A stretch of DNA of 11,499 bases from an uncultured Bacteroidota bacterium (GTDB lineage Bacteria; Bacteroidota; Bacteroidia; Chitinophagales; Chitinophagaceae). The stretch is taken from contig CAIRNW010000381.1 in assembly GCA_903879995.1 (NCBI GenBank), forward strand, positions 1-11,499, in the 5' to 3' direction. Made by a program: the position numbers and the translations under genes. This document shows positions 1 through 6,254 of this stretch, piece after piece. Numbering within the stretch: position 1 is the stretch's first letter; each line of letters starts with the position of its first letter. Below the pieces are notes generated by a model that ran no database searches, was not told the origin of the DNA, and saw nothing but the letters and a program-made list of their open reading frames with translations.

Positions 1-245
1 ATCTAAATTTGCTAATCCCTCATCAAGCCAATCTTCGTATTGCACAATTTGTGCAGCAAAAACTAGGATTGCAGGATAATCAGGTTTACAACAATATTCA
101 ATATTACGGAAACACCACAGCCGCCTCAGTACCTATTGCATTATGTGAAGCTTGGGAAAAAGGGAAAGTAAAAGAGGGTGATCTGGTTTGCCTGGCTGCA
201 TTTGGAAGTGGCTTCACATGGGGAAGTGTATTACTAAAATGGTAA
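1..245 (+). CDS. fabH: 3-oxoacyl-ACP synthase III (KAS III), C-terminal fragment
   Basis: This is the last ~80 residues of a ketoacyl-ACP synthase III, which condenses an acyl-CoA primer with malonyl-ACP to start type II fatty-acid synthesis in the cytoplasm. The reading frame is open through the left edge (first whole codon at base 3), so the start and the catalytic cysteine lie outside the window. Visible family signatures are IPHQANLRI, with the catalytic His, and YYGNTTAASVP, with the catalytic Asn. The C-terminal AAFGSGFTWGS block is also present and closely matches the end of known FabH proteins. The TAA stop at 243-245 lies inside the start of the next gene (ATGGTAA), so the two are probably translationally coupled. 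The in-frame TTG at base 9 is not a real start. Identification is secure; which of possibly several FabH paralogues this is cannot be told. Confidence 0.95.
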   Translation, partial: LNLLIPHQANLRIAQFVQQKLGLQDNQVYNNIQYYGNTTAASVPIALCEAWEKGKVKEGDLVCLAAFGSGFTWGSVLLKW

Positions 246-1147
246 ATCGAAAGTTACTATATATCATTAACCCTATTGCAGGAACAGGCAATGCTGCTGA
301 TCTTGAAAAATATATTCATCACGAACAAGCAAAGGTCAAATGCTCCTATGCAATTGAATATTCGAATTCAGAAGGGAATTATCAAGCAGTCATACAGAGA
401 ATAGAATCTGAGCTGTTCACCGATATTATAATTGGGGGTGGAGATGGAACAGTCAATCAAGTGATTAGTGCACTTCGTAGATTACCGGTTCAATTTGGCA
501 TCATCCCGGTTGGTTCAGGGAATGGATTAGCCAGAACGGCCAACATTCCAATTGACCCACAAAAAGCTATTCGGTTTTTATTTGAGGCTAGCGCTTTCCC
601 TACAGATGGAATGTTGGTGAATGAAAAATTTTCTTGCCTGCTAAGTGGCGTTGGATTTGATGGAGCTGTTGCACACTCCTTTGCTAAACAACCGACGCGT
701 GGTTTTTTTACCTATTGCAAAGAGGTAATAGCTCATTATGGGAATGCAAAAACTTATCACTTCACTTTACAGACAGAAAAGAAAAAATTTGAAACAGAAG
801 CTTATCTGATTAGCATCGCTAACGCCAATCAATATGGTAACAATTTTACGATTGCCCCTGCGGCAAAACTAGATGATGGACTGCTGGACGTGGTACTACT
901 AAAAAAACAATCCAAGTTGAAATTAATAGGGACAACTCTTTTACAGTTGATGGGCCTCAATAAAGTAAAACCTATCGATTTGTTGGATACAAAGGCCTCT
1001 ATTATTTATTTCCAAACAGCATCGATTACTATTTTGAATCACCAACATGCAGCAGCCCACATAGATGGAGATCCCATTGCAAATACAGCCGCCTTACAAA
1101 TTCAGGTTGTACCCAACGCTTTTCGTCTGATCAGGAATAATAATTGA
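239..1147 (+). CDS. Diacylglycerol/lipid kinase family protein (DagK/YegS-like)
   Basis: A 302-residue lipid kinase of the DAGK catalytic-domain family, which phosphorylates diacylglycerol or a related lipid with ATP at the inner membrane. Visible motifs are the N-terminal NPIAGTGN nucleotide-binding loop (11-18) and the glycine-rich catalytic GGGDGT (66-71). They are followed by GSGNGLAR (92-99), NANQYGNNF (195-203), DDGLLDVVL (212-220) and the C-terminal HIDGDP (274-279). Length is typical of bacterial YegS/DgkB proteins. The ATG at 239 is chosen because the conserved beta-strand LLYIINP follows at once; an upstream in-frame start at 188 would only add out-of-family residues translated from fabH in another frame. 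It overlaps fabH by 7 bp, suggesting one transcript. Its 3' end overlaps the convergent cox15 gene by 46 bp. The exact lipid substrate cannot be read from the sequence. Confidence 0.92.
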   Translation: MVNRKLLYIINPIAGTGNAADLEKYIHHEQAKVKCSYAIEYSNSEGNYQAVIQRIESELFTDIIIGGGDGTVNQVISALRRLPVQFGIIPVGSGNGLARTANIPIDPQKAIRFLFEASAFPTDGMLVNEKFSCLLSGVGFDGAVAHSFAKQPTRGFFTYCKEVIAHYGNAKTYHFTLQTEKKKFETEAYLISIANANQYGNNFTIAPAAKLDDGLLDVVLLKKQSKLKLIGTTLLQLMGLNKVKPIDLLDTKASIIYFQTASITILNHQHAAAHIDGDPIANTAALQIQVVPNAFRLIRNNN

Positions 1148-2169
1148 ACCAAGGATAACAATAGCAGCATAGCTACTAATTGATGAAGCTGTGCCATCCA
1201 TTCAAAAATCCCCCAGTGGCCAGGAATAATTTTGGTACTGGTCAATACTGAAAAAATTCCTAACCCAACCTGTAGTAATACCAAAATCGCAGGCCATTTG
1301 CGTGCATGATAAAACCAGGGTGAACCCTGTTGTTTATATAATTGTACCGTATAAAATAGTATAGCTGCTAATAGTAAGTAGGCTAAACCTCGGTGGATAA
1401 AGTGCACAAAAATTAAATTATCTACCCAATTAAGTGTGCCTTCACTACTCTTGTACAATCCTGAGGGAAGCCACTCCTGGTTGATGGTAGGCCAGGTAGG
1501 TGATGCGGTGGCTGCTTTATGCCCTGCCATAAATGCACCATAAATTAATTGCACTAATAAAAGAATCATAATCCAACGCACTCCCTTTTGCAAGGATGGA
1601 TTATACACTTTATCAGTGGCAGGAACCGTTAACTGAAGGGCAAACCAAAATGTGTAACACAGCAGTCCCAAGGCAAATACAAAATGCAGTGCAAGACGAG
1701 TGGGCTTTACATATATAGCATCTCCGGTAAGACCGCTGGCTACCATAATCCAACCAATAGCTCCTTGTAAGGCCCCCAAAAAGAATAAAATCAGCAATGG
1801 CTTTACCATGTGAGATTTGAAATAGCCGCGCCACCAAAAAAATAAAAAGGGAATAGCAAAAACCACCCCAATCAAACGGGCCCAATTTCGATGAAACCAC
1901 TCCCAGAAATAAATAACCTTAAAATCAGCAATTGTGAAATCAAAATTCAAATAGCGGAATTGCGGAGTTGACTTGTATTTTTCAAATTCCATCAACCATT
2001 GCGCATCCGAAAGGGGAGGCAGTGCACCCGTCACAACATTCCATTCAGTTATTGATAAACCAGACCCCGTTAATCGGGTAATGCCACCCAATAAAATCTG
2101 AACAACAATCATAGCCATACCGGTGTATAGCCAATACACAACAGCGCGGGAGGAAGAGGTATTTTCCAT
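1102..2169 (-). CDS. ctaA: Heme A synthase (COX15/CtaA family)
   Basis: An integral membrane protein of 355 residues with about eight predicted helices. It oxidises the C8 methyl of heme O to a formyl group, giving heme A for aa3/caa3 oxidases. Conserved features are GGITRLTGSGLSITEW (28-43), WFHR with His93, LH with His162, HFIHR with His256/His259, and LHQ with His329. These are the histidine positions expected to ligate the two hemes. The extracytoplasmic cysteine pair of the Bacillus CtaA type is not seen, so this resembles the mitochondrial/proteobacterial COX15 class. The start is ATG at 2169; an in-frame TTG nine bases earlier is less likely. A TACCTTTG -7 box sits 6 bp upstream. The gene lies ~8 kb from the oxidase cluster at the right end and no heme O synthase gene adjoins it. 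Its last 46 bp overlap the lipid kinase gene. Confidence 0.94.
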   Translation of the reverse strand: MENTSSSRAVVYWLYTGMAMIVVQILLGGITRLTGSGLSITEWNVVTGALPPLSDAQWLMEFEKYKSTPQFRYLNFDFTIADFKVIYFWEWFHRNWARLIGVVFAIPFLFFWWRGYFKSHMVKPLLILFFLGALQGAIGWIMVASGLTGDAIYVKPTRLALHFVFALGLLCYTFWFALQLTVPATDKVYNPSLQKGVRWIMILLLVQLIYGAFMAGHKAATASPTWPTINQEWLPSGLYKSSEGTLNWVDNLIFVHFIHRGLAYLLLAAILFYTVQLYKQQGSPWFYHARKWPAILVLLQVGLGIFSVLTSTKIIPGHWGIFEWMAQLHQLVAMLLLLSLVQLLFLIRRKALGTT

Positions 2170-2175
2170 GACACA

Positions 2176-2183
2176 CAAAGGTA
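2176..2183 (-). promoter_or_regulatory. Candidate -7 promoter box of heme A synthase gene
   Basis: Read on the minus strand this is TACCTTTG, an exact match to the Bacteroidota -7 consensus TAnnTTTG. Only six bases separate it from the ATG at 2169, so transcription would begin within a few bases of the start codon and the mRNA would be almost leaderless. No convincing -33 TTTG lies at the usual distance. Confidence 0.4.
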
Positions 2184-2239
2184 ACTCCCCCTATTTTGCC
2201 AGTAATTTTTTGTTGAGCAATATTTCGGAATTTGCAGGT

Positions 2240-2836
2240 ATGCTGGCACCTTATTTCCAGAATACCCTTTTAGAGGCTGGTCTTGATGAAGCAGGCCGGG
2301 GCTGCTATGCGGGTCCTGTATTTGCAGCGGCGGTAATATTGCCACAGGACTTTCATCATCCGCTACTCAATGACTCCAAACAACTAAGAGAAAAAGAAAG
2401 AGACCTTTTACGCCCCCTCATTGAAAAAGAAGCCATCAGTTTTGCAGTCAGTCAAATCAGCCATGAAGAAATTGATCAAATCAATATTCTGAAAGCAAGT
2501 ATCAAAGCCATGCATCAGGCTGTTTCCTTATTAAAGAAAAAACCAGGTCTTTTATTGGTAGATGGCAACCGGTTTATCCCATACAAAAAAATACCTCATC
2601 AATGCTTTGTAAAAGGCGATAGCCGATTTGCATCGATTGCCGCAGCCAGCGTGTTGGCCAAAACGTATCGAGATGAATGGATGGGAAAAATACATCAGGA
2701 ATTTCCTCAGTATGGTTGGGATAGAAATAAAGGATATGGTACCGCACAACACAGAACAGCCATTGAAAAATGGGGTTTATGTACCTATCACCGAAAAAGT
2801 TTTCGATTACTTCCAGATCAACAGAAATTATTCTAG
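2240..2836 (+). CDS. rnhB: Ribonuclease HII
   Basis: A 198-residue RNase HII that cleaves the RNA strand of RNA/DNA hybrids and nicks 5' to single misincorporated ribonucleotides in DNA. The N-terminal LDEAGRGCYAGPV carries the catalytic Asp16-Glu17 and the GRG loop. NDSKQL (44-49), LVDGN with Asp108, and KGDSRFASIAAASVLAKTYRD ending in Asp145 supply the other conserved elements. YGWDRNKGYGT (158-168) is the C-terminal signature. ATG 2240 is preferred over the in-frame ATGs at 2168 and 2123 because Bacteroidota RnhB proteins typically begin a few residues before the DEAGRG block. The longer forms would also run over the divergent cox15 start and its promoter. Its stop codon TAG shares the palindrome CTAG with the stop of the convergent korB. 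It stands alone as a transcription unit. Confidence 0.94.
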   Translation: MLAPYFQNTLLEAGLDEAGRGCYAGPVFAAAVILPQDFHHPLLNDSKQLREKERDLLRPLIEKEAISFAVSQISHEEIDQINILKASIKAMHQAVSLLKKKPGLLLVDGNRFIPYKKIPHQCFVKGDSRFASIAAASVLAKTYRDEWMGKIHQEFPQYGWDRNKGYGTAQHRTAIEKWGLCTYHRKSFRLLPDQQKLF

Positions 2837-3861
2837 CTGATAGTCCAGACCTCGTTTCCTTTTAACAGCTTATCCAAATCTGCTGGTTTGCGAGAGGCTG
2901 CTTCTTCCAATTGCGCAGCCATTACATCTTCGTAACAAGGACGATCTGTTTGATAAAACACACCAAAAGGTCTTGGTAAGTGTCCCTCCATCTGAGGATC
3001 GTCAAATATCCTGGTCAAGATCTGTGCTTTGTAAATATCCTTTTCGTCATGTACCCAACAATCATCTGCGCTGAAACCTTGTGCAAAATCTATAATGACA
3101 GGCTTAAATCCATCCAGCTTGATTCCTTTATCATTATTTGCACCAAAGACTAGTGGCTTGCCTTGCTCCAGGAATAAAGTTTCTACAGCTTTACTCCCCT
3201 TTTCTGTAAAAATTTCAAAGGCACCATCATTGAAAATATTGCAATTCTGATAGATCTCTAAGAAGGAAGCGCCCTTATGTGCATTAGCACGAAGCAGCAT
3301 GGCTTGTAAGTGCTTGGGATCACGATCCATGGTGCGAGCCACAAATGTAGCATCAGCCCCTAATGCGAGAGCAGCAGGATTAAACGGATGATCGATACTC
3401 CCCATTGGAGTACTCTTGGTAATTTTTTTCTCTTCGGAAGTAGGGGAATACTGCCCCTTGGTTAATCCATAAATCTGATTATTGAAGAGCAGGATGTTCA
3501 CATCAAAATTGCGACGAAGCAAATGAATAGTGTGATTACCGCCAATACTCAAACTATCCCCATCGCCGGTAATGATCCAAACACTCAATTCTGGACGACT
3601 AGCCTTTAGTCCACTGGCTACTGCCGTGGCACGTCCATGAATAGAATGCATGCCAAACGTATTCATGTAATATGGAAAACGGCTGCTACAGCCAATCCCT
3701 GAAATGAATACGATATTCTCCCGAGGAATCCCTAAGGTGGGCATTACTTTCTGGACCTGAGCAAGTATGGAATAGTCCCCACAACCAGGACACCAACGGA
3801 CCTCTTGATCGGAAGCAAAGTCCTTTGACGTTAATACAGTGGGGGTAGTTACTTGACTCAT
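2833..3861 (-). CDS. korB: 2-oxoacid:ferredoxin oxidoreductase, beta subunit
   Basis: A 342-residue TPP-binding beta subunit of a two-subunit 2-oxoacid (probably 2-oxoglutarate) ferredoxin oxidoreductase. With an alpha subunit it decarboxylates a 2-oxoacid to acyl-CoA and passes electrons to ferredoxin. Seen directly are WCPGCGDY (23-30), the GDGD...NN TPP/Mg motif (99-102 to 127-128), and NNQIYGLTKGQYSPTS after it. Cys24, Cys27 and Cys58 have the same spacing as Cys12/15/46 of the Sulfolobus beta subunit as I recall it, and Cys207 is a good fourth ligand. A [4Fe-4S] cluster is therefore likely retained. No alpha subunit adjoins it: upstream on the same strand is an acyl-CoA dehydrogenase 31 bp away, and downstream is convergent rnhB. 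A -7 box in the 31-bp gap could give it its own transcript besides read-through. Substrate choice (2-oxoglutarate rather than pyruvate) is inferred from overall resemblance. Confidence 0.92.
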   Translation of the reverse strand: MSQVTTPTVLTSKDFASDQEVRWCPGCGDYSILAQVQKVMPTLGIPRENIVFISGIGCSSRFPYYMNTFGMHSIHGRATAVASGLKASRPELSVWIITGDGDSLSIGGNHTIHLLRRNFDVNILLFNNQIYGLTKGQYSPTSEEKKITKSTPMGSIDHPFNPAALALGADATFVARTMDRDPKHLQAMLLRANAHKGASFLEIYQNCNIFNDGAFEIFTEKGSKAVETLFLEQGKPLVFGANNDKGIKLDGFKPVIIDFAQGFSADDCWVHDEKDIYKAQILTRIFDDPQMEGHLPRPFGVFYQTDRPCYEDVMAAQLEEAASRKPADLDKLLKGNEVWTIS

Positions 3862-3877
3862 GCTAGTGTATTGGTTG

Positions 3878-3885
3878 CAAAATTA
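3878..3885 (-). promoter_or_regulatory. Candidate -7 promoter box of korB
   Basis: Minus-strand TAATTTTG matches TAnnTTTG exactly and lies 16 bp before the korB ATG, inside the 31-bp gap after the acyl-CoA dehydrogenase gene. It would allow korB expression independent of the MarR-controlled promoter. The -33 region would fall inside the upstream gene and shows no clear TTTG. Confidence 0.38.
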
Positions 3886-3892
3886 GTAAAAC

Positions 3893-5686
3893 TCAGAAAC
3901 AGTAGTGACCTTGCTCAATTAACTGGTCTGCTATACGACGGCGCGCCTCTTTAGCGTTGTAGGGGTCCGCCTTCGTAAACCGTTTCAACCCAAGCAAGAT
4001 CATACGGGCTTCTTCTCCCTCAGCAAAACCATTAATGGCATCTTTACCCGATTTATTAACTCGATCTGCTACGTCGTATAAGTAAGTACGAACAATATCC
4101 AGTTGTCCTTTTACCGCAGCCTCTCCTCTTACCTCAACTAGTTTCATCACTCGTAACAAAGCGCTTTCCGCATGAAAAACTTCAATGGACATGTCAGCCA
4201 GATTCATCAGAATTTCTTGTTCCTTTTCTAGTTTCATCATTAATTTTTGTACAGCAGCCCCAGCGGTCATTAGAATTGCTTTCTTAAGGTTGGCTACCAA
4301 TTTCTGTTCCGCTGCAAAGGGCAATTCTTCAGCACTGCCAAAATCTGGAATACTCATTAATTCTTTTTGAACAGCCATAGCCGGTCCCATCAGATCCAAA
4401 CGCCCGGTCATTGCACGCTTGAGTGTCATATCTAATGCCAACAAGCGGTTGATTTCATTGGTCCCTTCATAAATGCGATTAATCCGGCTATCCCGATAGG
4501 CTCTTGAAATAGCGTACTCCGCGCTATAGCCATTACCTCCATGAATCTGCACTCCTTCGTCAACAGCAAAATCCAATAGTTCACTTCCATACACTTTTAA
4601 TGCCGCGCACTCAATCGCATATTCTTCTGCACCTGCTAATAAGGCCTCCGCAAATGGTTTCCCATCAGCCAGGAACTCCTGTTCTTTTTCGTCAATCCAT
4701 TTTGCGGTACGATACAAAGCAGACTCCGCTACAAAAGTTCGGATCGCTATTGCTGCAAGCTTATGTTTGATTGCACCAAAATTTGCAATGGGTTGTTTGA
4801 ACTGCTCTCTGGTTTTTGCATATTGAATAGACTGATTCAATGCTGTTCTTGCACCTCCCAACGTAGCTGCACAAAGTTTTAATCGGCCGATATTGAGAAT
4901 ATTGAAAGCAATTTTGTGACCTTTCCCTAGTTCGCCCAAAAGATTTTCTACTGGAATTTTACAATCCTGAAAATATAACTGAACCGTAGAAGACCCTTTG
5001 ATGCCCATCTTTTGTTCCTCTACACCTTGTGTAAATCCAGGTGTTCCTCGTTCTACAATAAAGGCGGTGAACTTTTCACCATCCACTTTTGCAAATACGG
5101 TATAGACATGCGCAAATCCTCCGTTTGTGATCCAACATTTCTGTCCATTCAAAATATAATGCTTACCATCAGCGCTTAGGGTAGCGGTAGTTTTTGCACC
5201 CAAAGCGTCACTTCCACTATTAGGTTCAGTTAATCCATAGGCACCCGCCCATTCTCCCGTGACCAATTTTGGTAAGTACGTTGACTTTTGTTCAGGTGTT
5301 CCAAAATAAAGAATTGGAAGCATCCCAATCCCGGTATGTGCCGCCACGGCCACTGAATAAGAGTGTCCGGCACCCAAGTATTCATTGACGATGGTGGACG
5401 TGATAAAATCTTTTCCTAAACCACCATACTCCTCCGGAATAGATGTAGATAACAATCCTAATTCGCCAGTCTTTTTTACCAGAGCAGGCATCAGGCCTTG
5501 CTCTAAAGAATCAATACGTTCAATAATTGGGAATACTTCTGAATCCAAAAATTGTGTGCACATCGAGCGAATCATTTGCTGCTCTTCCGAAAATTCTTCC
5601 GGAATAAATGTTTCGGAAGGATGGGATGCACGAATCAACCATTCACCACCCTTTAAACTTTGTTTTACAGTTTCTGCTACCGACAT
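3893..5686 (-). CDS. Acyl-CoA dehydrogenase with C-terminal extension (VLCAD/ACAD9-like)
   Basis: A 597-residue FAD-dependent acyl-CoA dehydrogenase catalysing the first, alpha-beta dehydrogenation step of fatty-acid beta-oxidation, with electrons passing to ETF. The core domain shows YGLTEPNSGSDAL (150-162), KCWITNGG (183-190), the FAD/substrate loop GIKGSST (228-234), KTREQF (291-296) and QIHGGNGY (380-387). IYEGTNEINR (405-414) follows, with Glu407 in the position of the catalytic base of medium- and very-long-chain enzymes. About 170 further residues follow the core. This extra helical tail is found in VLCAD/ACAD9-type proteins, whereas short- and medium-chain enzymes are near 380-400 residues. 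Long-chain substrates are therefore plausible but inferred. It follows marR by an 11-bp all-A/T spacer and precedes korB by 31 bp, so marR control of the pair is likely. Confidence 0.93.
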   Translation of the reverse strand: MSVAETVKQSLKGGEWLIRASHPSETFIPEEFSEEQQMIRSMCTQFLDSEVFPIIERIDSLEQGLMPALVKKTGELGLLSTSIPEEYGGLGKDFITSTIVNEYLGAGHSYSVAVAAHTGIGMLPILYFGTPEQKSTYLPKLVTGEWAGAYGLTEPNSGSDALGAKTTATLSADGKHYILNGQKCWITNGGFAHVYTVFAKVDGEKFTAFIVERGTPGFTQGVEEQKMGIKGSSTVQLYFQDCKIPVENLLGELGKGHKIAFNILNIGRLKLCAATLGGARTALNQSIQYAKTREQFKQPIANFGAIKHKLAAIAIRTFVAESALYRTAKWIDEKEQEFLADGKPFAEALLAGAEEYAIECAALKVYGSELLDFAVDEGVQIHGGNGYSAEYAISRAYRDSRINRIYEGTNEINRLLALDMTLKRAMTGRLDLMGPAMAVQKELMSIPDFGSAEELPFAAEQKLVANLKKAILMTAGAAVQKLMMKLEKEQEILMNLADMSIEVFHAESALLRVMKLVEVRGEAAVKGQLDIVRTYLYDVADRVNKSGKDAINGFAEGEEARMILLGLKRFTKADPYNAKEARRRIADQLIEQGHYCF

Positions 5687-5697
5687 AAATTATAATT

Positions 5698-6147
5698 TTA
5701 AGAGAGTTTAGTCAGATTATCATATACAACTTGCAGCACTTGCTTACATACTTCTACTTTATCAGCAGGCACTCCACGCAAGGCTTCAATCAATGTTTGA
5801 TCGGCCAGCTTGAGCGTCTGCTCTTGTAATTGCTGCCCTTCTTTGGTCAAATAGATCAAATTGATACGTCTATCATTTACAGCAGCTACTCTTCTCACTA
5901 ACCCTGCTTTTTCCATGTTATCCACTAATCGAGTAATGCTGGGCTTGTCCCGAAAACTAGCTTTACAAAGATCTTGCTGGCTGATTCCATCTTTTTTCCA
6001 AAGGTGATAGAGTAAACTCCATTGCTCTATGGTGATGCTCAGCCCAGCCAGGTTGAATTTTTTTTGCACGCTGCGCGCGATGGCCGTAGAGGCCATTCCC
6101 GTTATAAAACTGTACAGTTCGCCGCGTTTGAATTGGTTGTTTGGCAT
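5698..6147 (-). CDS. MarR-family transcriptional regulator
   Basis: A 149-residue winged-helix repressor of the MarR family, expected to act as a dimer. The DNA-binding core spans about residues 35-105. It contains LSITIEQWSLLYHL, the helix-turn-helix ISQQDL...DKPSITRLVDNMEKAGLVRR (recognition helix ~67-80), and the wing VNDRRINLIYLT (90-101) with the conserved Asp-Arg-Arg. Flanking N- and C-terminal helices would form the dimer interface. The ligand is not evident; position just ahead of an acyl-CoA dehydrogenase (11 bp) suggests an acyl-CoA or fatty acid, by inference. The 20 bp directly before its ATG form a near-perfect palindrome abutting a TAnnTTTG box, the arrangement expected for autorepression. 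It is divergent from a glycosyltransferase gene across a 107-bp gap. Confidence 0.92.
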   Translation of the reverse strand: MPNNQFKRGELYSFITGMASTAIARSVQKKFNLAGLSITIEQWSLLYHLWKKDGISQQDLCKASFRDKPSITRLVDNMEKAGLVRRVAAVNDRRINLIYLTKEGQQLQEQTLKLADQTLIEALRGVPADKVEVCKQVLQVVYDNLTKLS

Positions 6148-6167
6148 ATAGTTGTTTAAGCAACTAT
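6148..6167. promoter_or_regulatory. Palindromic operator candidate for the MarR regulator
   Basis: ATAGTTG-TTTAAG-CAACTAT is an inverted repeat with perfect 7-bp arms. The inner TTAA also matches, leaving 18 of 20 positions symmetric. It fills exactly the space between the minus-strand -7 box (6168-6175) and the marR ATG (6147), so it would cover the transcription start and early leader. Its length and symmetry are typical of MarR-dimer operators. No second copy was noticed in the window. Confidence 0.7.
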
Positions 6168-6175
6168 CAAATTTA
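6168..6175 (-). promoter_or_regulatory. Candidate -7 promoter box of marR operon
   Basis: Minus-strand TAAATTTG matches TAnnTTTG exactly and lies 20 bp before the marR ATG, directly adjoining the palindrome. A bound repressor at the palindrome would block initiation here. No clear -33 TTTG was found. Confidence 0.5.
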
Positions 6176-6242
6176 CACTTTTCTCATGCTGTAGCCTATG
6201 ATCGAAAAAAAATTAACAGATTAAACCATGCACACGCATCGG

Positions 6243-6250
6243 TAGATTTG
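6243..6250 (+). promoter_or_regulatory. Candidate -7 promoter box of glycosyltransferase gene
   Basis: TAGATTTG matches TAnnTTTG exactly and ends four bases before the ATG at 6255. If used, the transcript would begin at or next to the start codon, giving a leaderless mRNA. No -33 element is obvious. The rest of the divergent gap (6176-6242) shows nothing recognisable apart from an A-rich run. Confidence 0.4.
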
Positions 6251-6254
6251 TACC

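Noticed and set aside
188..238. Upstream in-frame start of the lipid kinase
   Set aside because: These residues are an out-of-frame reading of fabH; the conserved domain starts right after ATG 239.
2123..2239. N-terminal extension of RNase HII from ATG 2123 or 2168
   Set aside because: The extra residues do not resemble the family, they lie over the divergent cox15 start and promoter, and the ATG at 2240 gives the normal length and N-terminus.
5385..5711. 108-codon open frame on the plus strand
   Set aside because: It lies fully antisense to the well-supported acyl-CoA dehydrogenase N-terminus, and its translation shows no recognisable motif.
6176..6242. CATG...CATG type short symmetries in the marR/glycosyltransferase gap
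   Set aside because: Arms are only 3-4 bp and imperfect; nothing there compares with the 20-bp palindrome beside marR.
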